64,000 nucleotides of DNA from Drosophila persimilis (Eukaryota; Arthropoda; Insecta; Diptera; Drosophilidae), in the NCBI RefSeq assembly GCF_003286085.1, contig NW_020825327.1:806001-870000 (forward strand), read 5' to 3'. Every line of letters starts with the position of its first letter. Position 1 is the first letter of the stretch. Both the position numbers and the translations under genes were made by a program. Below are positions 1-11,965 of the stretch, piece after piece. The notes under the pieces are model-generated. The model was given only the letters and a program-made list of their open reading frames with translations. It was not told the DNA's origin and ran no database searches.

Positions 1-1690
1 TGACTGTAAACGGCATAAGCTCTACGTACGGACGGAACTTTAGGATCGCCATGAGGGCTGCCAGACACTCCTTCTCTGTCACCGAGTAGTTTTTTTTTGG
101 TGGCAATTCAGTTTGGCAGAGAAAAACGCTATGGGCATCTCGTTCTGCTCGTCATCCCGTTGGAAGAGTACGGCTCCTACCCCATAATGTGAGGCGTCGC
201 ACTGTATGTAGAAGTGGCGCTTGAAATCCGCGTGTACCAGGACTGGTGCCGAGGTGAGTGCAGCTTTTAGCTCCCCCATGGCTCGTTTTGCCTCCTCAGT
301 CAATTTAAACTTTCCATTTCCCGACTTTTTCAAGGCGTCTGTGAGCGGACCGGCCATCTCAGCATAGTTTTTCATAAAGCGCCGGTACCAGCCCGCAGTT
401 CCCAGGAAACTACGCAATTCTCGAACAGATCGGGGCTCGGGAATGCGCAAAATGGCCGACACACGATCCGGATCCATCTTCAGCGCTCCTCCTCCCACTA
501 TAAATCCCAGGTATTTAATGTTTTAATAGCAAAAATGAGATTTGCTCAGCCCTATCGTTAAAATTGCTTCTCGTAGACGCTCGGCAACCTGTCGCAGAAT
601 CTTCACGTGCGTTTGGAAGTCCTCAGCTATAATCAGCAAGTCGTCGAGATACGCATAGACGTTTGAACGCATCTCCACCGGAATCACCGAATCGACCAGT
701 CTACATAGGCGTTGTGCGGTGTTGCAGAGGCCAAAGGGAACTGGTACAGAGGCCGTCCCGGCACCGTGAACGCCGTATTTGGTCGACTCTGCTCGTCCAG
801 CTCGATTTGCCAAAAAGCGAATTTTAAGTCGACGCTGGAGATATATATCGTCTGATCGAGACGCGACAAAATCCCCTTGATGCTAGGAAGTGGGTAAGCG
901 TCCTTGATGGTTACTTTGTTGAGCTTTCGGGCATCGAGACAGAAACGATTTTTGCCCGGCCTTCGCACCACGGTGGTACGGTTGCTCCACGGACTATCAC
1001 TGTACTCGATGACTCCCAAAGCCAACATTTTGTCCACCTCACCACACACCACTTCCTGCATCGCTGGCGACAGCGGGTAATGCCGATCCTTCACAGGCTC
1101 GGCCTTCTCCACCAACTGAATTTTGTGAGTCTCTCTCGACGTCCTCCCCAGGCCTACGGCTTCGAAAGTCAGAAAATCTTCCTTCACCTGATCCAAGGCT
1201 GCCTTTTGCTCTTCTGACAACTCCCATTCTTCCTGCACTATCTCCTTCTCCGGGCCTTCCACATAGTGAGCGACTTGATCAGCCAGCACTTCTTCCACTA
1301 ATCTGTGAGATGCCCCTACTGGACCTTCTCCCATCACCTCAGGAGCCAATGAGAATACCCGCCAAAAGTCTACCCCCAAGTAAATTTCCTGTTCCAAGAA
1401 AGGGCATACGAAAAACGTTAATCTTTTTACATCTCCCTTGTATTTCACCGGTAATTCTAATCGGCCAACGATTGCGCGATCTTCCCCATTCGCTACCTTC
1501 ACTACCTACGCCCAGCTTCTCCAGGAATTCCGGACCATTACACCCTAGCATGCTGTGTGCAGCGCCTGAATCCAACAGGCCTCGCACGGTCTCGCCCATT
1601 ATAGAGATTTCTGCGAAAACTCTCGGGTCTTTCTTGCAACAACGCTTTAGAAAATATTCTATTTCGGGTTTCTAAATAATTTCTTTAGCG
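1..1690 (-). pseudogene. Ty3/gypsy-type pol (protease, RT, start of RNase H), broken and cut by window edge
   Basis: Reading leftward on the minus strand, a retroviral-type aspartic protease comes first (about 1599-1339, with the DSGA active-site word). The RT palm follows at about 1000-730 (CLDARKLNKVTIKDAYPLP, then SVDLKFAFWQIEL), then the catalytic YLDD box near 650. The RT connection and RNase H start lie at 498-79 (RSFLGTAGWYRRF, then IQCDASHYGVGAVLF). The order PR-RT-RNase H is that of Ty3/gypsy elements. The parts lie in different frames: the frame changes near 730 (after GRPLYQF) and again near 520, so no polyprotein can be read. Integrase would lie beyond position 1 and is not in the window. 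The Osvaldo/Ulysses lineage is possible from the gag style and a lysine-tRNA-like primer site, but this is a weak assignment. Confidence 0.85.
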
Positions 1691-1758
1691 CTCTTCATAT
1701 GATAAGTTTCTTAACCTAGCATGCAAATTAAGTCTATCTAATTCATTTTTATTTTCTT

Positions 1759-3312
1759 CTACTTTCTCTGCGCAGGCCCCTTCTGTGAGCGTGATTCGCC
1801 TGCTTGGATCGCACCCCTCTTCACGTTTCCCGCGCAATTCGGACAGGTTGGACAATATGCATCGGGCTTTCCACACCGGTAGCAGAAAATTCGCCTCTCC
1901 GATGCCATACAGTCCCTAAAGCCATGATCGGTCTGCCCGCAGTTCCAGCAAATCAACTTCTGTGGAACACGCTGTGTCACTTGCGCTTCCTCAATGACCT
2001 CTGCCTCTTCATCGCTAATCGACCGATCCTGCGCTACCTCGCTGACGTTCGCATTCGCCCCGCGACTATAGTTTGTGGCTTTGGGTGCTCCTCGCCACGA
2101 CGATCGAGCCTTCCTCTTCAGATGTGCCTCTATTTCCACGCACTCATCGCGCAGTTGGTCTAAGGAATAAACCCGTAAGCCGTAGACGAAACTCGGTATC
2201 TCATCTGTGAGTGGCTTTTTGACGATTTTTACCATCTCCTTTTCAGGTGGTGGCATCTCCAACCTCGACGCGAGCTTTCTCATGACATGGAAAAAGTCTT
2301 CCACACTCTCGTTTGACCGCTGCATTCTTTCTCGCAGTTCTCTCATGCGGTCGAACTCGGACGCCGTGCCTCGGAAACGTGCAATTAAGTCGCCCTTTAG
2401 TTCCTGCCAAACACCACCGCCATGATCACGGATGTACTGCCAGTACCATTCCCGCGCGTTTCCTGTAACCAGGTGATGAAATCCCTTTAGAACTTCATCC
2501 CACGGACAGCGGCATTGGGCTTGTAGGAATTCAATTCGGAACACAAAATCCTCGACTGTCATTTTGTTGCTGTCTCCGTCGAACGTCACGTCCCATTTTT
2601 CGACTCGGCCCCACCGTGGCCAAGGTCTATAACCCGGGGGATTTGGATGCGGATCTTCTCGAGGAATCCCACCAGCTCTCCTACTCTCGTCACGACCCTG
2701 ACCCGAGTGTCTGAGTGCTATCGGGTTTCGCCAATTTCGCGCTTAATGCTGCTCACTGGATGCGGTCGGTCCTACTCCTGAAGACGGTTCCGGACCAATA
2801 CCACCTCGCCCCGAGCGAGCCAAAAATGGTTTTGGTGGCGGAATCGGCGCATCAGTCGTGCTAGACGGCTCCCTTTTCGGGATTGCTCCTCGATACTCCT
2901 GCTCGTGGTGAACCTCCTCCCGCTGCGGTTCCTTCTGCTGCTGCAGCTGTCTAACCGGCTGGAGTACCTCGTTGAGTTGGTGCATCATCTCGATAAACCC
3001 CTTACGCAACTCCTCCTGCAACACCCGACTAATCGAGTCAGTGTTCGCTGCCCTGTGTGTCGCATGAGCCTGAGCCAACGATACGTTGACTGCTGATGCC
3101 ATTTCGGAAGCAAGCGTGGGTGTAGGATCGGACATTGGCCATTCTTCTGACCTGGCCTGGACCGGTGTTCTCGGCAACCCACCCACAGCTCCAAGTTCCT
3201 CCCGATCTTGATCAAACATCGCCCCTGACACTTCTCCTATCTGGTCCACTATTTTGTTTACGCGTGATCTCGTATGATACTGTCGACTACCCCCTTCTTG
3301 TGGCATCTGCAC
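1759..3312 (-). pseudogene. Ty3/gypsy-type gag with zinc knuckles, one break
   Basis: Two minus-strand open stretches (3312-2743 and 2589-1759) are parts of one gag. The second frame stays open upstream of 2589 (GRVEKWDVTFDGD) to about 2740, where it meets the end of the first. A frameshift or stop near 2743 therefore splits the gene. The first part is rich in Gln, Glu and Pro. The second carries a retrotransposon gag domain (NAREWYWQYIRDHGGGVW, then RMRELRERMQRSNESVEDFF). It ends with a CCHC knuckle CWNCGQTDHGFRDC and a second Cys-rich unit CYRCGKPDAYCPTC. Gag would form the particle and bind the element's RNA. It lies directly upstream of the protease-RT remnant in the same orientation. Confidence 0.8.
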
Positions 3313-4832
3313 CGAGCAACACCAATATTACAAAAAAAAAAAGGGAAACTCCTAAACTAAGATAATATATATAAATAAAGAAATAAATACCCAAAGAAAT
3401 AACTAGCAAGAATAAATAACACCACGCTTCGGACCAATAAATACTCCGATAAATAAATAAATAAATACCGATATAAATATTGCGCCAACTAGCGCCGTTA
3501 ACGAGATATATGCAATTAAATATTTGAATAAATAAATAATAACATACATGTATATTCGATCGACACCTAAGACACTCAAACTTCAAACCCATTCAACACA
3601 ACACCAAACCTAACAACAAGAAAAATTTCTAACAGTTCTTCTTCTTCTTCTTAGATTCATTAAGAGGGGGACACGTGACTAGCCGGGACCAGTAACTGCT
3701 CCAGTTTCTGCGCTCCACTTGACAGTCGCCCTACGGATATCCTACAATTACGAACACCACCTTTGTGTGGCCTGTCATCTACTCTAGTCATCACTCTAAG
3801 CGATGGCCGATAAACGAGAAGCCTCACGATGCATGAGCCCACTTTGCTTGTGATTTGTTCCTGTCATCCATACCGATCTGCCATGACAACAGATGCATCG
3901 CGGGTTGTCTTTACGACTCCTGGACCACATACTCCTCACCACCTCTCGGCAGACAGACAACAAGTTCAAAAACACGAAAGCGGCTTTGTTTTAAACAAAC
4001 AGGTGCGAAACTACAATGTACATTTACCTACATGACTTACTCTAACTTATTCCAATATCACATTCCATCACAGATTTATTCGATATCACAGTCCACCAGG
4101 CAATGTGTCCGTGTGACTTACGTTCACTTGCGACATCGAATAGCGACAAAATGTTCAACTGCAATTCGTAAGTCCCTATCACATATTTTATATTTCCGTT
4201 AACTGCCTCCGTCTATCCATCCCTAGCCGGGGATCCATCCCATTCTGCCGGGTCAGCTAAACTGCATTTCGCGAGTTGTCGTCTTCTCCACAAAATGTAT
4301 TATTTTTTTTCATTCCCCCGCATCTGATTTACCAGCCCGAGTGACATTTGTTGTAATACCACCCGAACCTGCGTCAGTCCAGATGCATGCGAATTCGAAA
4401 ATAAATTGGGCGCCATTTATTACACTTGGCTTGTTTCCTTGGGGGCAATGCCGGCTAGCTGCCAAATGTAGACAAAAAAGGGAGACATGCTACTGCTCGG
4501 GACATCAAAACTAACAACAACCTAAAGACAAAGAAAATCATAAACAGACGGGTGAAGTGGGTGAAGCTTGGGTGTTATCACTTCGCGCGCCCGCCCTACC
4601 TGTGACCAAACACAACGATCATTTTGGCCACCCTCTGCTGGAACGGTAACGGCTGGCCTAATCCCTGGCTTACGCCACGCGTCCTCCCTCTATTTTAATT
4701 TACTGCATCATGCTTCAATATATATCCAAGCTTTAATAATTATAAATTGACAATTTCATCTTTCTCATTAATAAATAGATATACTCAAAATTATCACTAA
4801 CCAAAAAGAAACACCAAAACGTTCGACACAAA
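3313..4832 (-). other. Leader and probable LTR side of the gypsy-type element
   Basis: This non-coding stretch precedes the gag start in minus-strand order. It contains aataaata-type simple repeats (about 3440-3540) and a ctt run near 3637-3655. A possible primer site lies at 4406-4415. Sequence beyond about 4416 may be LTR, but no clean TG...CA ends were found. A long LTR could run into the first 3.92 kb repeat unit, which begins at 4833. The open frames here do not resemble known proteins. Confidence 0.45.
4406..4415 (-). promoter_or_regulatory. Possible tRNA-Lys primer binding site
   Basis: On the minus strand the bases read TGGCGCCCAA, the form of a lysine-tRNA primer site used by several Drosophila LTR elements. 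It sits upstream of gag on the correct strand. The adjoining bases do not show an obvious LTR end in CA, so the call is tentative. Confidence 0.35.
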
Positions 4833-5794
4833 GGCAAACTCGGAAATAATTGCTGAAATTTCGTTCAACCAACAGGGATACCCTCACCCATACGTAATGG
4901 AATATGTGTAGATGACTGGATCCAGTTTTACGGGAGTTAATTTAACTCGGGCCCCTACGGAGACTTAACCTACCAAGAGCTCTTGTTAAGGGTCCCCGGG
5001 ACATAAACAATAAACAATATTTTTCCACAAATCGCTCGACCAAATACGGTAGACTGATGGGACCCCCGCGTCGCCCACTAAGGGTTAATCTTCCGGAACT
5101 GAACAGCTGATCGCAGATTTAGGTTCGTGAAAGGTGTTGGTGTTTTTACATATTTAGTTCAATGGCCGAGATTTTACGGTAAACGGTTTAAGCTAATACT
5201 AAATACTAAATAAAGGACAACACACTGCCGTCGACTTTCTCGAAATCCAGTGTTTCTCTCCAGGAAACCTTCTGGCCCGGTTCTGGTGGCTGTATTCCTT
5301 GCCGGCTGTGAGTAAAATTTCCTGCATTACAACGTATTTGCACGCCCGCCTTTTTCTGTACTCACTTCAAACTTTCTGATTTAAGCACAAAATTTCATAT
5401 TTCGACGTTACTCTTCCGTCCACGCTCCACGATTTCCATAATCCAATCCACGTTTTCTAATATTTTCACTCCTATTTATCCCTTTTTCCCTTACTAATAC
5501 ATATAACTAATCCTATTCTATTCCTTATACCCCCAGTAACGGATCAAGCTCCTCCCGATGTCCCCATACACCATCGAGCCTCCCTGGACTTCCGCTAGAT
5601 GGCGCGTCGCCCTCAGCCCTGACCACCAATCGTTCAGGTGGGACTGGAACAAAATTACCATACATTTATACACAAAATTGGATGATATACAAATATACGA
5701 ACAAAAAATAATGATTTTTGTCCAATTTCTCGATAAAAATTATCAAATATCACAATACAATCAAAAAACAAAAAATTGTTTTCATTGATCCACA

Positions 5795-6285
5795 TTGCTG
5801 TGATATCAAACCTGCACAAGTGTATTTCACCCGCCGTCTTCCGTTTCCACAATGGACGAGCATCTGTGGCATCCACATATCTCAGAGATTATTAAGGCAA
5901 TAGGAACCAAATTTGGTATCCACACTCCTGCTGAATCTCACCGTTAAAAGTATATTTCCAAATTATGCCCCACCCGATTCCGCCCCCACAAAGGACGAAA
6001 ATCTGTGGCATCCACAATTTTGAAAATAGGAGAGAATTAAGAAATCACAATCAAAAATTACCATATCTACCAGATTGCCGAATTTGGATCAGATCGGATC
6101 ACTATTATAGCCAAAAGAAAAAAGTTAATCTGCACTGGCTACGCCTCGTCCGAGGACACGTTCTGACCGGTTTTCGGTATCTATTGAACGCACTCTTTGT
6201 CGTTGTTAGCGCCGTCTGCCAGAGGAGACTATCGGGTATAAATGTAAAGTTGCGGTATCCGCAGCAACTCTAAACGTTCCCCGTC
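5795..6285 (-). mobile_element. SGM/DINE-1-like fragment in tandem unit 1
   Basis: Recognised by words shared with the other SGM/DINE-1 copies here: 'ccgcccccacaaaggacgaa', ctgtggcatccacaa, 'gatcggatcactattatagc' and, at the end, cgggtataaatgtaaagttgcgg. It reads opposite to the copy at 24285. The end with the gatcagcatcaatagcc core is missing. Non-coding. Confidence 0.8.
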
Positions 6286-7541
6286 ATTTTTAGAATAAAA
6301 ACGGTGAAACAGCAGAAGGAATTGAATGAACAAATGAAACTCAATAAAAGTGTTTATCTAAGTATTTCTGAATTGAATTATGATTTTTTTTATTGCAGCA
6401 ATTCGAATTTCTTTTTATTTATTATAACTAGTTCCAGATCGACTACTGGTAACTAGTTCGGAACTACCTCCTGAGCAACTAGCTACTGATAATCGACAGG
6501 GCAACGAGAGTGGAACCAGAATTGGTTCCGCGCTAGGACATGCATGCTTTGTGGGTACTGTGAATCGGAATACAGTTCAACTGAATCATGACTCTAGCTC
6601 AATTGTCAATGTGTTTTTGTAAACAGCGTGAAATATTGATAGTGCTCGAGTAGCACACGATTCAGTTAAACGAGACGGGATAATTTTTTGATTACTGATT
6701 ACTGCAGGGCTCTAATCTGAAACCACGGAGGTGAGAATGGTAACTAGTGGTAACGGCACCGGCTCGGAACTAGTTACCTTGTAGGAAGAGAGCAGAAGAA
6801 AACGGCTGGTGTCGGCGAGCGAATAGAAAAAAAGAGACTGGAAATAGATCAAATCTAATAATTAATATAAAAGTCTCCCAAACCAATATATAACATTTTT
6901 TTTGTCAATATATCAATTTATCAATAGCGAATTCAAACGACATATAAAATAAATACACATATAAAACTCACATATACATATGTGCTGATTGATTACCGGG
7001 TACCCCTCGATTTTATTATTTTGGTTGCGTTTTCTAATCAATATCTATCGATAAGGCTCTGGCGTTCGGCTACCGCTGCGTTATCATGAGCCAACCAGCC
7101 TCGCTTTGCATATGCATATAGTGCACCCAATTCGTGCTCACAAAAATATATAATTGTAAGCTCTTCCGCTTTCAGAGTTTGGTTGCTGTTTTCTGTTGTG
7201 GTTCCAGCGTATTTTACACGCTAGAACTGAAATTTGTGTTTTGTGTTTGTTGCTGTTTCGCTTGAGCGTCCAGCGCATTTTAATTCTACGGATGCTGCCA
7301 TTTGTGAAATATTTAATTTTTGGTTTCCGCGCTCACATACTCTTTACTTTCTGGTCTGTTGACCAGACCCGCTGCGAATAAGCGGGCATCCCTAGGGAGA
7401 GCTCACACACTCCTCTATCCCTACACCTTACCTACCGATATCCCAACCACCAAAAGGCCTGGCCCAACCCGCAAGACAGCAGGGAAAACCAGCGCGGAAG
7501 ACGCTAGGGAGAATCCAAAGGGGTTTCACACCTGATCCGGG

Positions 7542-8045
7542 GTGGGTGGTAAATCGACTCCCAGGACCGATACCTTGGCAGATTTGCTATGCAATCCTGC
7601 GGCTGCTCTGCCTGCTGGTAAAGTAGGGGGGGATGAGTTACCATCTGCAAGCGTCCAAGCCAAGACATACACATATGCTGACAGAAGGAGTGCTGGCAAC
7701 ATACTCCGTCGGCAGAACGCAAGCCAGATGTCCAGCCCAACGGACAAATGGCTAAAGAAGGTTGAGTGGGCCTCGAAGGTGCGGCCGAACTTTGGCAAGG
7801 AAGCACCGAAGAAGGAAGCCCCTCAGCCAAAGAGGCAGCGCTCGCAGGAGACTCCTGGACCAACACCGAAGCGCTCTAGAGTACTGCCGAGTGCATCGAT
7901 CGTGCAGATTGCCAGAGAAAAGACGTTGATTGGCGTCCTGGACAAAGGCAGCGCGGACTCGAGAACTAGGGACCAGTGGAAGTGGCTGGAAGCAAAACTG
8001 GCCGCTGCTTCGAGCTGTTGGAAAAGCAGTCTGGTCCCGTCATAA
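7542..8045 (+). pseudogene. LOA-clade LINE ORF1, N-terminal fragment (unit 1)
   Basis: 167 codons. The middle has a basic stretch PKRQRSQETPGPTPKRSRV followed by AREKTLIGVLDKG and RDQWKWLEAKLAAA, a pattern I recognise from ORF1 of LOA/TRIM/bilbo-type LINEs. ORF1 proteins bind element RNA. The open frame begins with GTG directly after a stop, so no real start is present. Near the end a 1-2 base frame change turns the expected CFELLEKQSGPV into another frame. The homology then stops abruptly at 8045. The sequence upstream (7090-7535, 'gcatatgcatatagtgcacc' and onward) may be the element's 5' part. Not functional. Confidence 0.7.
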
Positions 8046-9714
8046 CATAAAAATATACATACTTTCTTACCAATTTGTAACGTTCGTTCAAAACCATTGT
8101 GCACGAATCCGTCAATTATATCTAGCTTTTCATTATAGCGAAGCTCACTTCTTATTGCCATTTAATGCATCATACGGGCTACTTCAATTTCATTTTTTTC
8201 ATTCAATTTGTAAACAAAATTTCAAATTGAATCAAAAGCAGTATTTTCAAACCCAGGCTGGAGGGATTTGTTTGGCTCCTGAACAACAATTTGCTAAAAT
8301 TTTTAATTCCTTACTAATCTGTAAATTATTAATATCTTTAATTTTTTGGCTGGGAACATATTTTTTATGCTTTCTGCTCTGGAATTTTGTTTTTTTGGAT
8401 TTAAATCCTTTTTTCTGTTTTGTATTTTTGCCAGTAGCGTGTTGCAATTTTTTTTTATAAACGTTACTTGACTTTGAAAATGTATTGCAATTAGCGCTAA
8501 TAGATAAGCTTTTGTTATTTTATTGTAATTACTTCAGGTTCAATAAATTCATCACAATTACTTTCCAGCTTTTCGACTAAATTTGAAGTTGTGGAATAGA
8601 TTCGGTTTCAATTTTTTCGTCCCTATATATGCAGTAGAAAAATTATCTTCGCAGATGAAAATATGTTTCCCCAGTGAAATACTATATTTTTCGTGCTAAG
8701 TTTGACCACAAATGGTCGCGCCTTCTGTCTACGGGGTGTCATTAAAAATCACGGCAAACTCGGAAATAATTGCTGAAATTTCGTTCAACCAACAGGGATA
8801 CCCTCACCCATACGTAATGGAATATGTGTAGATGACTGGATCCAGTTTTACGGGAGTTAATTTAACTCGGGCCCCTACGGAGACTTAACCTACCAAGAGC
8901 TCTTGTTAAGGGTCCCCGGGACATAAACAATAAACAATATTTTTCCACAAATCGCTCGACCAAATACGGTAGACTGATGGGACCCCCGCGTCGCCCACTA
9001 AGGGTTAATCTTCCGGAACTGAACAGCTGATCGCAGATTTAGGTTCGTGAAAGGTGTTGGTGTTTTTACATATTTAGTTCAATGGCCGAGATTTTACGGT
9101 AAACGGTTTAAGCTAATACTAAATACTAAATAAAGGACAACACACTGCCGTCGACTTTCTCGAAATCCAGTGTTTCTCTCCAGGAAACCTTCTGGCCCGG
9201 TTCTGGTGGCTGTATTCCTTGCCGGCTGTGAGTAAAATTTCCTGCATTACAACGTATTTGCACGCCCGCCTTTTTCTGTACTCACTTCAAACTTTCTGAT
9301 TTAAGCACAAAATTTCATATTTCGACGTTACTCTTCCGTCCACGCTCCACGATTTCCATAATCCAATCCACGTTTTCTAATATTTTCACTCCTATTTATC
9401 CCTTTTTCCCTTACTAATACATATAACTAATCCTATTCTATTCCTTATACCCCCAGTAACGGATCAAGCTCCTCCCGATGTCCCCATACACCATCGAGCC
9501 TCCCTGGACTTCCGCTAGATGGCGCGTCGCCCTCAGCCCTGACCACCAATCGTTCAGGTGGGACTGGAACAAAATTACCATACATTTATACACAAAATTG
9601 GATGATATACAAATATACGAACAAAAAATAATGATTTTTGTCCAATTTCTCGATAAAAATTATCAAATATCACAATACAATCAAAAAACAAAAAATTGTT
9701 TTCATTGATCCACA

Positions 9715-10205
9715 TTGCTGTGATATCAAACCTGCACAAGTGTATTTCACCCGCCGTCTTCCGTTTCCACAATGGACGAGCATCTGTGGCATCCACATAT
9801 CTCAGAGATTATTAAGGCAATAGGAACCAAATTTGGTATCCACACTCCTGCTGAATCTCACCGTTAAAAGTATATTTCCAAATTATGCCCCACCCGATTC
9901 CGCCCCCACAAAGGACGAAAATCTGTGGCATCCACAATTTTGAAAATAGGAGAGAATTAAGAAATCACAATCAAAAATTACCATATCTACCAGATTGCCG
10001 AATTTGGATCAGATCGGATCACTATTATAGCCAAAAGAAAAAAGTTAATCTGCACTGGCTACGCCTCGTCCGAGGACACGTTCTGACCGGTTTTCGGTAT
10101 CTATTGAACGCACTCTTTGTCGTTGTTAGCGCCGTCTGCCAGAGGAGACTATCGGGTATAAATGTAAAGTTGCGGTATCCGCAGCAACTCTAAACGTTCC
10201 CCGTC
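9715..10205 (-). mobile_element. SGM/DINE-1-like fragment in tandem unit 2
   Basis: Same fragment as at 5795-6285, shifted by 3920 bp, with no visible difference. Confidence 0.8.
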
Positions 10206-11461
10206 ATTTTTAGAATAAAAACGGTGAAACAGCAGAAGGAATTGAATGAACAAATGAAACTCAATAAAAGTGTTTATCTAAGTATTTCTGAATTGAATTA
10301 TGATTTTTTTTATTGCAGCAATTCGAATTTCTTTTTATTTATTATAACTAGTTCCAGATCGACTACTGGTAACTAGTTCGGAACTACCTCCTGAGCAACT
10401 AGCTACTGATAATCGACAGGGCAACGAGAGTGGAACCAGAATTGGTTCCGCGCTAGGACATGCATGCTTTGTGGGTACTGTGAATCGGAATACAGTTCAA
10501 CTGAATCATGACTCTAGCTCAATTGTCAATGTGTTTTTGTAAACAGCGTGAAATATTGATAGTGCTCGAGTAGCACACGATTCAGTTAAACGAGACGGGA
10601 TAATTTTTTGATTACTGATTACTGCAGGGCTCTAATCTGAAACCACGGAGGTGAGAATGATAACTAGTGGTAACGGCACCGGCTCGGAACTAGTTACCTT
10701 GTAGGAAGAGAGCAGAAGAAAACGGCTGGTGTCGGCGAGCGAATAGAAAAAAAGAGACTGGAAATAGATCAAATCTAATAATTAATATAAAAGTCTCCCA
10801 AACCAATATATAACATTTTTTTTGTCAATATATCAATTTATCAATAGCGAATTCAAACGACATATAAAATAAATACACATATAAAACTCACATATACATA
10901 TGTGCTGATTGATTACCGGGTACCCCTCGATTTTATTATTTTGGTTGCGTTTTCTAATCAATATCTATCGATAAGGCTCTGGCGTTCGGCTACCGCTGCG
11001 TTATCATGAGCCAACCAGCCTCGCTTTGCATATGCATATAGTGCACCCAATTCGTGCTCACAAAAATATATAATTGTAAGCTCTTCCGCTTTCAGAGTTT
11101 GGTTGCTGTTTTCTGTTGTGGTTCCAGCGTATTTTACACGCTAGAACTGAAATTTGTGTTTTGTGTTTGTTGCTGTTTCGCTTGAGCGTCCAGCGCATTT
11201 TAATTCTACGGATGCTGCCATTTGTGAAATATTTAATTTTTGGTTTCCGCGCTCACATACTCTTTACTTTCTGGTCTGTTGACCAGACCCGCTGCGAATA
11301 AGCGGGCATCCCTAGGGAGAGCTCACACACTCCTCTATCCCTACACCTTACCTACCGATATCCCAACCACCAAAAGGCCTGGCCCAACCCGCAAGACAGC
11401 AGGGAAAACCAGCGCGGAAGACGCTAGGGAGAATCCAAAGGGGTTTCACACCTGATCCGGG

Positions 11462-11965
11462 GTGGGTGGTAAATCGACTCCCAGGACCGATACCTTGGCA
11501 GATTTGCTATGCAATCCTGCGGCTGCTCTGCCTGCTGGTAAAGTAGGGGGGGATGAGTTACCATCTGCAAGCGTCCAAGCCAAGACATACACATATGCTG
11601 ACAGAAGGAGTGCTGGCAACATACTCCGTCGGCAGAACGCAAGCCAGATGTCCAGCCCAACGGACAAATGGCTAAAGAAGGTTGAGTGGGCCTCGAAGGT
11701 GCGGCCGAACTTTGGCAAGGAAGCACCGAAGAAGGAAGCCCCTCAGCCAAAGAGGCAGCGCTCGCAGGAGACTCCTGGACCAACACCGAAGCGCTCTAGA
11801 GTACTGCCGAGTGCATCGATCGTGCAGATTGCCAGAGAAAAGACGTTGATTGGCGTCCTGGACAAAGGCAGCGCGGACTCGAGAACTAGGGACCAGTGGA
11901 AGTGGCTGGAAGCAAAACTGGCCGCTGCTTCGAGCTGTTGGAAAAGCAGTCTGGTCCCGTCATAA
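11462..11965 (+). pseudogene. LOA-clade LINE ORF1, N-terminal fragment (unit 2)
   Basis: Identical at protein level to the fragment at 7542-8045, and carried by the second tandem unit. It has the same GTG opening, late frame change and truncation, so all three arose by duplication and not by separate insertion. Confidence 0.7.

Larger units (their letters stand above)
4833..8752 (+). repeat. 3.92 kb tandem unit, copy 1 of 3
   Basis: The first of three head-to-tail copies, 3920 bp. It opens with ggcaaactcgg and ends with attaaaaatcac. Contents in order: about 950 bp of unassigned sequence with a gatggcgcgtcgccc-type word near 5600; an SGM/DINE-1 fragment (5795-6285); about 350 bp with repeated taactagt words (6420-6780); AT-rich DNA; a LOA-type ORF1 fragment (to 8045); and about 700 bp of AT-rich DNA. 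Copy 1 lacks a 4-bp atct found in copies 2 and 3. It abuts the gypsy-type element. Confidence 0.97.

Noticed and set aside
3287..3592. 101-codon minus-strand frame rich in Ile, Tyr and Phe
   Set aside because: It comes from aataaata simple repeats in the gypsy-type leader, with no family resemblance.
7504..7866. 120-codon minus-strand frame repeated in each tandem unit
   Set aside because: It is the shadow of the LOA ORF1 fragment on the other strand.
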